From Branchiostoma lanceolatum (lineage: Eukaryota; Chordata; Leptocardii; Amphioxiformes; Branchiostomatidae), in the NCBI RefSeq assembly GCF_035083965.1, contig NC_089735.1:9512001-9576000 (forward strand): a stretch of 64,000 bases of DNA, given 5' to 3'. Every line of letters begins with the position of its first letter. Within the stretch, counting starts at the first letter, position 1. The position numbers and the translations under genes are program-made. Of this stretch, positions 9,901 to 23,701 are shown piece after piece. Under the pieces are notes generated by a model. The model was not told where the DNA came from and ran no database searches. It saw only the letters and a program-made list of their open reading frames with translations.

Positions 9901-12900
9901 ACCGTCGTCGTAATGGTAGGAGTCACGGACACTCACTCGGCTGGGTCTAGTGTAAAACATGCATATGTTACTAAAAACTGGCCAAACTCAAAGCGGGAAG
10001 TTCTCACTGGTACTGTAGTAATAGTATATTTCTATACACCTGGTTTTGTTTTGTGGATACTCTGATATTAGAAAAAAGGAAAATATTTCTTATGAATTTC
10101 ATTTTCTGTTTATGATTTTCCAACAAAATGATTTCAAAAATTGATTTTGACCCAAATGATCCAACAAATTCAGTTTTGCGTTGAAAACTACCTAGTACCT
10201 GCACATCAGGACACTGGTATTTCTAACATTATGTTTTCAACATCATTTTTAAACAGATATGCATCATACAAGCACAACTTTCTGCTGCGACAGAAATGAG
10301 GTGAACATACTGGAGAACGATTGTATAACGTTTGCATTACTTAGATATCAGATCGAAATCTGTATGTCCCTTGCCAGTGGTCCACTCTAAAAGAAGCTAG
10401 TGTCGGAAAGTTTTTGCCAAGGTCGGCTGGGTAGCGGGATATACAACATTTATAAAAGTATAAAACTACTAAACATGTGAAGCTTCCTCCTTACTTGTAT
10501 ATATATCCGTACTGTTCCTTGCTGGCGGTCCGGCCAAGTCTTGCGCTGACGATACTTTTGTACGTCTGGTCTGGTGCTAGACCACTTCAGAAACACACAA
10601 AGAGAAGTGATATTAGAACATTATGTATATCATCACTTCATTACATCCTAGAGTTATGATAAGGTATTTATCCATAATGAGTATATGACATACAGTTTAT
10701 TTTAAAGAACTTAAAAAAGGCTGTAGATGAGACTTGATATATTCGACCACAAATATATATACATAGGTTATACAGCATACCTAGCAGTATCTTTGGATAC
10801 ACGTAACTATTTCACATCTACAAGTATGCAGTCTATCGTGCGTTAGGCAGGCGCTCTTCGGGGTTAGCTCTCTGTCGCTCCGATCAACTATATGGAACAC
10901 GGTAGTAGTTTTACCCGGTTGGAGTATATGTTTTGGAGTATATGTTTTGTGGGATTTTTTCTCGACTCTAGCTAGCATTATTAGGGAAACTACAAGCACG
11001 CAGTGTAGACATATTAGCATTCTATCACTGTAACGCGCGCTCAACAGCCCGGCAGGAACTGTGGAAAAGTGGCCGAAATTCACAATTTTACTAGCCGATA
11101 TCGAGTCCAAGTGTCCACAACAATATTATCTACTTGTGCCATGCACATATATCGATGGATTTCACCGAAGAGGAGAACATCTCGCCGCAGAAGATGACTC
11201 AACACTGCTTTCTATTGGGGACGCCATTGCAAAGCTTTACCGCTTACCGTTTGTTTACTTTTCCCGCGCTCGAATTATGCGCGCTCGCGCTAGATTCAAA
11301 ATGGCCGCGGTATTTGGAAAGGGGTCTATTGGCCCCATCAACCTACTACCGTGTGCCAAAGTTGTCCCGGGCGGCGGTTAACCCCTATTGCCCCAAAGAG
11401 AGTCCACCCAATCCACGATAAAATGGATGCTAGATAACTAAAGACGTGGTCGTTATCTCTTTGAGTGATCCTCGTAACATATATTCAGGCAGGAAATGGT
11501 GAGTAGGTTGTACGATACTGATAACAACAAGCCGGATGGACCGGTAAGGTTATCGGGGTATCATCAGTTTGGCCCTGTTCCTGACCGGAACAATTACGAG
11601 CCCCAGGCCAAAATGACACTTCCTACAAAAACACTTCCAGCACAGTATAGATAGACTGCAAGATAATCATACATATTTGGGTTAAGCTAACCAGTCAGAC
11701 GACCTAATTCTTACATTATTACTTGATGCGGAACCCCAAAATGTCACCTTGTTTTGCATAACAATCAAATGCCTCACCAACTTAATTATGTGTAGACAAA
11801 TGACATGTTTTAAGACGAGTCAGACGACTAAATGATATAACACCTTTTGTTTTTATGACCTATTTTGACTGATATGGATTCTACATAACAATGGAACATC
11901 ACAAGTCGTAATGGCCTAAAGGACCAAGACGTTTTTTACCATTTAAGTGTGTAAAAGCTCCTTAGAAGGAACTAACATTACTGTAAGGAAAACGTTTCAT
12001 TATGTATTTTGCTTTTTATAGATAAAGTGACAACTTGTAATTATGGATAGTGTTTTTTGCACTTGCTTATGTTTGTCTTCATTTTTCTGACAGGCAAAGG
12101 AATATCCTAGGCAACGATGCAACGCTGCTAAGAATTGTAAAGAAGTACCCCCCCTCCCACCAAGAAAAAAGGGAGATAATACTCACTTGTTCACTTTAGC
12201 TAGCAAAGTGGGAAAGGCGGTCTGAGAACTATCCCGAATCTCCTGAATCGCAATGATGTCATATCTGCGGATTATCTGAAGAGAAAATCATCAATGATTG
12301 GTTTAACGGTATGTCTCGGTTCAAGGCCAGTGTTCGCCACTACTAGTTACTGAACCAAGTAAAAGACGTAAGGAGATAGCCGTGTGAATTTGTTTTGAAG
12401 CTTTGTGGGTTGTTTCTGTGGGAGAAGCACTCCCCAGGAAGAGAGTTCCATATTTTAGCAGTCCGGGATATAAGAAGCTATTGTCACAGAAAGAAACAAG
12501 ATTAAATCTATAGCTATAGGTTATCTAATCATAATGTTTTGTACAGCTGACCGGCTGTAGAAATAGCGGAGAGTGTCACAGGAGTTTACGTAACATACGG
12601 GTGACTGGGCAGGGCTATGTTAGGAATTCAGAGCATTACAGTTGGCAACGTACGAAAATCCCAATGTATATAAACATTACAGTCTATAATTCCAACTGGA
12701 AAGACCACATATTTTGACCCCTGTGAAGATTTTATGTTTGCACCTGCTTTCAGTGGCTTATAGCGACGGAAAAGTGTGAAATGAAATGTACCTACAAATA
12801 ATACATATCAAAAAAGAAAACCTGTAGAGGAAAAGGTGGGAGGGTCTGTTTAAGAAAAGGGACGAAAATTCTTTTTAACACAATGAAGTCTTTGACGTGT

Positions 12901-13555
12901 ATGAGAATGCTTTAGACATTAAATCGACTAGTTAAGTACTTGTACTAGTGGGAATAGTTTTCTACAACGTTCATGTAAGTCAAAATAATAGATAAAGTCA
13001 GTTTAAAAAAAAAAGAATATGAATATGATTGAAAACGGTAATGGACAAATTTTCGTGCGCGTCGACGCTTATTTGCTGAGCTAAGCTACAATAAAAGCTA
13101 AAGAAAGCAGACCACTATGTCTAATCGCTAAATGAAAAATGTGCATACTTTTTAGCCACATGCTAGAGATTCAGACTGACCGGTGGAGCTTGACACTCGT
13201 CCAGCCTTGGTCAGTTGTATCGGTTTATTTATCTGTATCAGGATATTAGTTGCTAACTCAATCTCGATCCAATTCAGCTACACACCGTACAATACTGCAA
13301 TGCATCGCAAACAAGTAGCAAAATAACAACGAAACCAACTACACTGCATAAGATACCCACCTTGATCAACGTCTCGACGACTTCTGGCTTGCTCATTTTC
13401 CGGAGCCCGAAGACCTGGACGTTGAAAGCTGCAATCTTCAGCGGTGGTCCTGACTTAAGCTTCATAAGGTCCTCCTCATCAACAACACTAAACGGCGAGA
13501 CCAGTCCGTAACACATGAGGGACGACAGCAGAAATATGGTTGGGAAGCCCGCCAT
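6969..13555 (-). CDS. Secreted DNase I-family endonuclease, 10 exons, 431 aa
   Basis: Coding exons (minus, 5' to 3'): 13361-13555, 12187-12275, 10495-10584, 9816-9946, 9244-9356, 8647-8801, 8056-8152, 7795-7846, 7445-7572, 6969-7214. All have GT/AG borders and the phases add up to 1296 nt. Residues 1-22 form a hydrophobic signal peptide; the nuclease domain spans about 37-307. Motifs match DNase I closely: IIAIQEIRDS (catalytic Glu77), MVVIHTSP (His179), ITGDFNAGCSYV (Asp213), and SDHYPIEM (Asp296, His297). The Cys in GCSYV and the Cys before PYDR should form the family's structural disulfide. The second, calcium-site disulfide of mammalian DNase I is missing (DDGPEAVGGS instead of a C-x2-C). 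Family role: Mg/Ca-dependent cleavage of double-stranded DNA outside the cell or in endo-lysosomes. Unusual is a roughly 120-residue C-terminal extension (exons 9-10) without a recognised domain, ending in VTVAEKTL. The start is the first Met, ahead of the signal peptide. Confidence 0.93.
7575..7640. repeat. ATC/ATT trinucleotide microsatellite
   Basis: Imperfect (ATC)n/(ATT)n run in the DNase intron between exons 8 and 9, right next to the splice acceptor of exon 9. Confidence 0.85.
8536..8608. repeat. Three-copy tandem repeat, unit about 30 bp, alternating purine-pyrimidine
   Basis: Three units of the type GTGTG-GCAC-C-AAAGT-GG lie in the DNase intron between exons 6 and 7, ending about 40 bp from the splice donor of exon 6. 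Each unit contains a GTGTGCGCAC or GTGTGTGCACAC palindrome, a sequence type that can adopt Z-DNA or cruciform structure. Confidence 0.75.
9546..9645. mobile_element. Diverged copy of the short element seen at 22566 and 40306
   Basis: Within the DNase intron between exons 4 and 5. The ordered segments GGTTGGACGTCTAA, CTTGATAAGTTTTGTAAC, GGTCAAACGTCTCAGA and GGCATCC correspond to the segments in the nested element at 22566-22702 (CTGGATAAAGTTTTGAAAC, AGTCAGACGTTTCAGAC, AGCATCC). It is an old, degraded copy with no coding capacity. Confidence 0.5.
11030..11420. other. CpG-rich patch in the second DNase intron
   Basis: Compared with the AT-rich introns around it, this stretch is rich in CpG (GCGCGC, GCGCTCGCGC, GGCCGCGG). 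Two overlapping plus-strand open frames (11061-11381, 11134-11421) have no recognisable domain and no splice context. It could be an alternative promoter, an enhancer, or part of an unidentified repeat. The sequence alone does not decide. Confidence 0.35.
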
Positions 13556-13744
13556 GTTTTAACGTTGTCTCGGTGAGTTCGCTGAGCCGAGGTTTGTCCA
13601 GTCTACTCCGACAGGTGTAGCAGGCCTGAATGAGCTTTCTTCGGTCACACCTGACTGATATATTGTCTGGTCAACATGCCCTAAGGGAGAGAACCATTAT
13701 AATGACAAGAGAAAGGGGCGGGATAGGGGTATTACAACCAGCTC

Positions 13745-14102
13745 ATATTGCCGTCTTTGAGACCACAAATGACAGACTACCAAAACGTATAATAGTCAGA
13801 AAGCGAGTATTCTACCGGTAGTACGGTTCCAAACCGAAGCGACATAGACTTCGTCAGTTTGAGGGCAAGGATGCTTGTGATGATAGTGACAGAATGGACG
13901 GTATTATTCCGTGTTACAGCAAACGAATACGGCCGTCTTTGAGACTACAAACAACAGACTATCAAAACGTGTAATAGTCAGCAAGCGAGTATTTTTACCG
14001 GGAGCATGGTTTCAATCCAAGGCGACATTGAGCATTTTAGTTTGTAGACAAGGTTAGGATGCTTGGGACGATAGTAACAGAATGGACTGTATCATTCCGC
14101 GT
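13745..14102. repeat. Tandem duplication, two copies of about 170 bp, upstream of the DNase gene
   Basis: Copy 1 (about 13748-13917) and copy 2 (about 13931-14102) share GCCGTCTTTGAGAC, CAAAACGT-TAATAGTCAG, AAGCGAGTATT, GATGCTTG-GA-GATAGT and ACAGAATGGAC in the same order. The copies are adjacent and diverged by scattered substitutions. They lie 0.2-0.5 kb upstream of the DNase start codon, so they may overlap its promoter. Confidence 0.8.
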
Positions 14103-15820
14103 CAAACTCATGATTTTAGATAGTTAATCTAAAGGAAGTTGAGGAAAACAAAATGGAGCCATAGTGAACTTTGGATAAACTTTGACATGTCTGTTCCACC
14201 CACATCCTGTCCTTTCAGCGCTACGTCATGCAGTACATCTAGAGCTTTGCTGCATTGATTTATATTATGCAGTGAGCTCGAGATCGAAACGGTAACTATT
14301 TTGTTACCGCTATCAAATATCATCGTCCACTATGGGGCATGTCCGCAAGTCGAGGTTTATTATGCAAAAACCACTTCCAATGAGCAATTAGGAACGGCAT
14401 TTGTGGTCTTAAGTCATGATTCTCATTTTTGCAAATCTATGAAATAGGTTTTCTACAGCGACAAAATAGAGCTCCTGAAGCCGTAATTTTACATGTAATT
14501 CGACACCGCGTGTTTCATCATTTTTCAAAAAGCTAGCACGATAGCTATATATTTTTCTGTTCGTGCATTTTCAACATAACAACATGACGTTTTGAATAAA
14601 ATGGACGACAATTGGTACCGCAACATTATATTCCGACCATACATGTAAAAGTGAGCTGCCAATCAATCAATCATTCGCAGGCATCAGTGTCTGATGCATG
14701 GCGGCTACAGACGTGCATAGGGCTCGCCAGGCTGCTCTGCTCTCGGCATAATATGAGCTGCCACCTCTTAAAAAATTATCAAACAGAAAGATAGACGCAC
14801 AACACATGCGAAAATTTGCAGGCTGTGCAAAATCTCGCACAGCGCGACATCTTGGCTCGAGACATCACGAGATCTTCAGTGATTGGCCCGTCTTTCGCTC
14901 ATCCTTGGCACGAATCTCGCAATGTCCAGCTTTAGAAGCTGAACACATGATCATACCAAGTTTTACGTTGAAACAGTCTTTAGAGAGTCAATAACAACAG
15001 CTGTGACCCGATACGCGCTGCCGCACCGATCTACAAGTGCAACTGAAACAACAATAACCGATGGGCACGCGTCAGACTGGTAGCCATTTTCCTAACAGCT
15101 GGGGTGACATAACAGTATCATGTCGTAAGAGGATCATTCACTGTACAGGGAATGCGATCAAAATCTACCGATTGATACTGTACATGTACTTAAAACCTAG
15201 TGAAACTGTTGAGTGTGATACAATTATAGAAGAGATTTGAATATGCAAAATGAACAAGTCTAGTATGGGTTTGAATTTTAATTTTGGACTGTTTAACTAT
15301 GATATGGGCATTATTGTCCCAGATAAAGAAATTCTTGAACAAACTTGCCGAACACTTTTCTTTAACAGAGTCGTATATCCACTAAGGTTTTCTCTTTCCT
15401 TGCCTTGTTTGGCTCATTTGCAAAGGCAGAAATAATAAAAATAGACAAGAATTAAAAAAAAAAATCCATGCAAACTGGACACCGCATTTGTTTTCAGCTG
15501 TAACATATAATATGACATATCTTTCCTCCTAGATCCCATACTTTTGGTGGTATTTTATTTATTATATGCTAGCTATAGAAAACAACAGTTCATAAATGTG
15601 ACTTACTTAATATATACGTGCCGTTAAATGGTTAATATTACTTAAAAATCATATGAAGTGAGTTTTGATTTTGTACTCTGCTAGATACACAGACAATGAC
15701 ACATCCTCAAAACGTCGTCCCCTTGACCCCTATAATTAGCTGCTGACAATGACATCATGCGCAGCAAGTGTCGCAGCATTTTCAACATTTTTGTTTTCAC
15801 AGCTAAACTCTCGCTTATGA
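14103..15820. other. Intergenic region between divergent DNase and actin genes
   Basis: No gene recognised. A modestly CpG-rich patch lies at about 14700-15080 (for example GCACAGCGCGACATC). Open frames here have no protein-like features. The region separates two genes transcribed away from each other and should hold upstream control DNA for both. Confidence 0.45.
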
Positions 15821-15828
15821 ATGCTTCA

Positions 15829-15838
15829 CCATATATGG
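15829..15838. promoter_or_regulatory. CArG box (SRF site) of the actin promoter
   Basis: CCATATATGG is a perfect CC(A/T)6GG element, about 100 bp upstream of the TATA box. Serum response factor binds this motif in actin promoters of many animals. Position and gene identity make it a convincing muscle/actin control site. Confidence 0.8.
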
Positions 15839-15898
15839 AATTTCAAAATAGCCCGGCGGTCAACGATTCTAGGAACTGATGGATTTGATTATTTCCCC

Positions 15899-15903
15899 AT
15901 TGG
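15899..15903 (-). promoter_or_regulatory. Inverted CCAAT box
   Basis: ATTGG (CCAAT on the minus strand) lies 33 bp upstream of the TATA box, between it and the CArG box. This is a usual arrangement for an NF-Y-type site, but the motif is short. Confidence 0.45.
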
Positions 15904-15935
15904 TTTCTTCAACTCCTGTATAAACGTTGTTAGGG

Positions 15936-15942
15936 TATAAAA
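15936..15942 (+). promoter_or_regulatory. TATA box of the actin gene
   Basis: TATAAAA, preceded by GGG as in many strong core promoters. Transcription should start about 25-30 bp downstream, near 15966. It aligns with a short predicted non-coding exon that ends at a splice donor (GTAGGC) at 15995. Confidence 0.8.
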
Positions 15943-15965
15943 GTAGGACGAAAAGACAAGAGATT

Positions 15966-16359
15966 TAGAAATATCGACGGCGTCCATTCTAGAGGTAGGC
16001 TTTCTCCTTGTTCCGTTTTTAGTGTTAAATTCTTGTTTTTTTCGGTCATTTTGGTTTCCACGTTGTATTATACTATGTTTTGTGCACGTTGTGTAGACTT
16101 TGTCAAATCAAATTCACGAAAAGCCTTTTGTTCAAAACTAAGGGGTCACCTAAATATAAAGCTATGGTTAGGAGATGAAAATATATGAATTGAAAGAAGT
16201 TTAAAGAAATCTAAATAAGTTTGCGACTTTTGAAACACTTCAGATATGCACATGTTTAGTGCCCTAGCGAGACGTTCAAATGAACTCAAATACTAAAATG
16301 TATGCTATATCTTTTTCCACACAGCCCCCTCCCCAATTTAGAACTTTAATTCGATCACA
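15966..16359 (+). other. Actin 5' untranslated exon, leader intron and start of exon 2
   Basis: Predicted exon 1 runs from about 15966 to 15994 and ends AG|GTAGGC. The leader intron ends at a CACACAG acceptor (exon 2 from 16325) or at TTTAG (from 16341), 35 or 19 bases before the ATG. An intron just ahead of the start codon is common in muscle-type actin genes. RNA evidence would be needed to choose the acceptor. Confidence 0.55.
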
Positions 16360-19831
<3,472 letters not shown>

Positions 19832-20646
19832 TTGCCAAATTACGTAAGACTTTCAGCAGGTCAAAATGTCAAGCACCACTTTGCATAAATGATAACGTAT
19901 ACAGATAGATTTAATAAGATGTTTCCAATTTGCACTTTAATGTATACATAATTTCAGACTGCTATCTTATAAGCACTTAATAATTCCATGGTGAGACTGT
20001 GCTTTTCTACCAAATTACCTAACATTTTCGATAGTTGGGACTCATTTGTTGCGCATACCCAGCATTTCCGCTAGGCGACGTCTGTGACATTGTCACCGAT
20101 AATAGCGAAAAAGCATTGCATAATATACGGTTATCAAATAGACCAGTTTTCTTAATTTATCATTGTCTGAAACTGTTTCTTTTTGTACCAGGTAATATTG
20201 CGTTGAGACACTGCTCCTTAATATTGGCGGAGGGGTAGATAAAGTAAAGCAGACAATGGCGACTTAATTTCTAAGCAATGGTAAATGGGTATATTCGAAC
20301 GCCCACCCGGCTTGGTAACCATATGCTGTCATACTATCGTGAGATTGCCGGAATGTCTACGACTACGGTGCTGGGAGTGTTGCCTGACCGCCCAGATTGT
20401 TAGCACACGCCGGCAGTTTCTACAGGGTTGGTTTATAAAGACCGGCTGGACATATAAGCTGATAGCAATAGACCAGTGCTTAGTCGAACTGTGGCCGACA
20501 AAACACCCTAGCTCGATGAGAATGATTTCAAGGCTAACGCCCACCGTGCAATGAACGTCAATTCTTGTGCCTGTCTGGTGGCTAAATGAAGCATTCATGA
20601 TAGAATATTCAGCCAAAAGGTAGCTATTGAAAACGCCGCAATTTTT
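19832..20646. other. Actin 3' flank, no gene recognised
   Basis: AT-rich sequence after the actin stop. No canonical AATAAA is evident close by, so the poly(A) site is undetermined. Open frames at 20035-20616 lack protein-like features. Confidence 0.4.
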
Positions 20647-20855
20647 TACTTTCCAAGCAGAGGATATGGTCCGGCTGGTGTTTGACGTGTTTTAGGCGTT
20701 TTTGTCGGGATTTCTACTTTGTCATGTTTTTTTTTACCCACATGTGTGTTATAGAGACAGAAAAAACTTGACAAAGTATAAAAACCCGACAAAAATACAT
20801 ATTAATTAATAACACGTCCAAAACCAGCCGGACCCACTCCTCTGCTTGGAGAGTA
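20647..20855. mobile_element. Hairpin MITE, about 210 bp
   Basis: The ends are reverse complements: TACTTTCCAAGCAGAGGA with GGTCCGGCTGG on the left, and CCAGCCGGACC with TCCTCTGCTTGGAGAGTA on the right. Inside, TTTTTGTCGGG and ACTTTGTCA pair with TTGACAAAGT and CCCGACAAAAA, so nearly the whole element can fold into one hairpin. GCAATT occurs close to both ends and may be part of a target duplication. There is no coding capacity. The right terminus (21 identical bases) is found again at 44041-44061. Confidence 0.75.
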
Positions 20856-21330
20856 GCAATTACTAAGCCTGGCATCTATTATTACATTGGGATCATTTCG
20901 CAGTACTAATGAACAGTGATGATCAATTAAGGTTCTGAATGTCTAGGTACATGGTAAGGTGTGCGCACATGTTGACGCCGTATTGACGACACTAAGCCAA
21001 GGCACGCAAGCATACACGTACATTTCCTTAAAGGTCCAACGTATCGAACGTAAGAAACATATATTACGCGGATCCCAGCAAAACGTTGGGGGGGGGGGAA
21101 TATAACTCGAGTCGCCTTCGCTCTCTCATTATCTAATAACAAGTACGCTGTATCCGAAATGAATGACTTTTCCAAACGTACGGGCAACCCAATATGAATC
21201 AATTAGTTTTCAAGATAGGTTTCAAAATGAAAGTCACCATGACTTTGTGTTAAGACAGGTATTAACTGTCTGCTTCAAAAAGGTTTTTAAAGAAAGCTCC
21301 AAAGAAGACTGCACAAGATAAGGTCTACAC
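20856..21330. other. Non-coding spacer between two fold-back elements
   Basis: No gene recognised. Contains a run of ten G at about 21088-21097. Confidence 0.45.
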
Positions 21331-21360
21331 TGGCGCCAGGGTCCCCCGAAAGTGCGAAAT

Positions 21361-21460
21361 GGAACGAAATGGAACGAAATGGAACGAAATGGAACGAAAT
21401 GGAACGAAATGGAACGAAATGGAACGAAATGGAACGAAATGGAACGAAATGGAACGAACT
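21361..21460 (+). repeat. 10-bp tandem array (GGAACGAAAT), 10 units
   Basis: Nine exact units and one with a 3' change, at the outer part of the left arm of the fold-back element. Confidence 0.97.
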
Positions 21461-22565
21461 AAAACAACATATGTAACATTATGAAATGAAATACCAATAT
21501 AAGGAGTAGACCGGAACAGGAAGCATTTTAAATACAGAAGTGAGTGTTAAATACATAATATAACGTGTTTTATTTCTTGAATCTATGTGATAATATTCAA
21601 TACAACGTTTTTGTCGCGTTTGTGTGGCTAGATTCTTCCCTAACAATGGAGGCGCCGCGTGCAAATAGATCCGGCCGCCGCTCTTCCTCGTTTACCAACG
21701 ATCTGCAAATGAACTGCGGCAAATAGCGGGGAAAACGAGCAAACGGAACTGAGTATCGAAGTTAGGACTAGATTATACAGTTAGTGGTAACATTTCATCT
21801 CATAATTCACCAAGAGGGCATGAGACAAGCGTTATTTTATTATTTATACAGCGTGCTTGCGTGTTGCGGGACGGAACTCTTCTCCCCCAAATGAAGCCCC
21901 GCATACAAATAAACCGCCATTGTTGCCAGCTCGACGGAACTGTGGTCGTGCTACCGACAGGTTGAATCAAACTCCGACTTTCCAGTTATTTACATACGGT
22001 TTTAGTCCATAACTAGTACGTAGCATATGCATATCTCCGCAACAACGATTTTTATACAACCAATTGTTCGGCTCAAAGTCAGACCCCTGACGGGGAATGG
22101 GCCCCTCCGTTTATGATATGCAAATGAAGCTCTGCGCTGCGTCACCAATTTCACACATTTCACACTCCATTCAAAACTCTGGAGACATTTCTGCTTCCTT
22201 GTTCACGACAAAACAAAGGGAGGGTGTGAACGAGCAGGACCTGTATTTCACGGTTCACACAACACGCAAACACGCTAGCTGTATACATAATAAGATTACG
22301 CTTGCCTCATGCCCTCTTGGAGATGCAATGTTACCACCAACTTCTGTATAATCTAGTCCTAACTTCGATACTCATTTCCGTTTGCTTGTTTTCCCCGCTA
22401 TTTGCAGCAGTTCATTTGCAGATCGTTGGTACACAAGGAAGAGCGGCGGATCTCTTTGCACGCGGCGCCTCCATTTTTAGGGAAGAATCTAGCCACACAA
22501 ACGCGACAAAAACGTTGTATTTAATATTATCACATTGATTCAAGAAATAAAACACGTAATATTAT

Positions 22566-22702
22566 ACGCCAAAAATAATTACTCAAGCAACTGGATAAAG
22601 TTTTGAAACAGTCAGACGTTTCAGACAGCATCCACTGTCTTATCCAGTTGCTTGAGTAATTATTTTTGGCGTATCTTACTACCTGGATGTCTAACTTTCA
22701 TC
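22566..22702. mobile_element. Nested 137-bp hairpin element with 15-bp target duplication
   Basis: Inserted in the right arm of the fold-back element and flanked by AACACGTAATATTAT on both sides (22551-22565 and 22703-22717). The left arm of the host element has the same locus without insertion (reads AACACGTTATATTAT on the complement), which proves the boundaries. The element begins with CGCCAAAAATAATTACTC, AAGCAACTGGATAA and later repeats this as its reverse complement, then ends CTACCTGGATGTCTAACTTT. Related copies lie at 40306 and 9546. It carries no protein. Duplications of 14-15 bp are more typical of target-primed or Penelope-like insertion than of classical cut-and-paste MITEs. Confidence 0.85.
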
Positions 22703-22830
22703 AACACGTAATATTATGTATTTTACCACTTACTTCTGTATTTAAAATGCTTCCTGTTCCGGTCTACTCCTTATAATTCGCTATCTACTGGTATTTCATT
22801 TCATAATGTTACATATGTTGTTTAAGTTCG

Positions 22831-22940
22831 TTCCATTTCGTTCCATTTCGTTCCATTTCGTTCCATTTCGTTCCATTTCGTTCCATTTCGTTCCATTTCG
22901 TTCCATTTCGTTCCATTTCGTTCCATTTCGTTCCATTTCG
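22831..22940 (-). repeat. 10-bp tandem array (TTCCATTTCG), 11 units
   Basis: Eleven exact units, the mirror of the array at 21361-21460, at the outer part of the right arm of the fold-back element. Confidence 0.97.
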
Positions 22941-23384
22941 CACTTTCGGGGGACCGCTGGCGCCATTATGATATCATAGCCATTGGTAGCGCCCCCTATC
23001 CCATGGAAACCTGCTCAAAGTAATATCCTGTACCAGCGGCAATGATTAAGTTACGTTCGGTTTCCGCCATCTTGTAGCTAGCGTTACCACAAATGTTGTT
23101 GCAGACATTGGATCAGACAACCCGGTGCCAACAGCACAACGGATATACATTCAACGGAAATCAGCGTCTCCTATCATTAGAAAATAAATCTTTGATGATA
23201 TTCATTCGGGTCTTTTTGAAATATGAACCATAACTGAGCGAATGAAAGGTTCGTGTTAGTGTGTAGATAACTTTGGGGAAAAACGAACTGAAGCTAAACA
23301 TTCCCATTTCCCATTCGCTTTTAGACGTCAAACGCGCTAATAGCACTTTCACAGTATGTATACTGTTCCTACTTCGTATTCTAA

Positions 23385-23701
23385 ACACGCACACGCGCAT
23401 ACACAAAAAACACAGTTTAACACTCACACACACACACACACACACACATTCATACACACATTCACACACACACATAGACGCATACACACACACATATATA
23501 CAGACAGATAGACACATACACATGCACGCACATAAACAAACATAGACATACATATTCACACGTACATATATACACACACACACATATATATATATATATA
23601 CAGACACACATACACATACACACAGGCACACACACACACACACACACGCACGCAAACACACACACACACACACACACAAACACACACATACACACACACA
23701 A
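23385..23701. repeat. Long imperfect CA/CATA microsatellite
   Basis: About 300 bp of (CA)n and (CATA)n with short interruptions and an internal (TA) run near 23584-23600. The repetitive cysteine/valine-rich open frames across it on the minus strand are artefacts of the repeat. Confidence 0.95.

Larger units (their letters stand above)
21331..22965. mobile_element. Large fold-back transposon, about 1.64 kb, with 10-bp terminal tandem repeats
   Basis: The left arm (21331 to about 21875) and right arm (about 22250 to 22965) are long inverted repeats starting TGGCGCCAG and GGTCCCCCGAAAGTGCG. Next to each end is a 10-bp tandem array (GGAACGAAAT, or its complement TTCCATTTCG). The arms then share several hundred bases, including AACATATGTAACATTATGAA, AGTAGACCGGAACAGG, a GC-rich GGCGCCGCGTGCAAA and GTATCGAAGTTAGGACTAG. 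A loop of about 370 bp lies between them and has no recognisable transposase. This design resembles FB/Galileo/TU-type fold-back elements. A 137-bp element with target duplication has inserted in the right arm. No target duplication of the large element itself is obvious. Confidence 0.9.

Noticed and set aside
11061..11421. Two overlapping plus-strand open frames of about 100 codons
   Set aside because: No domain, no splice context, located in an intron of the opposite-strand DNase gene; kept only as a CpG-rich patch.
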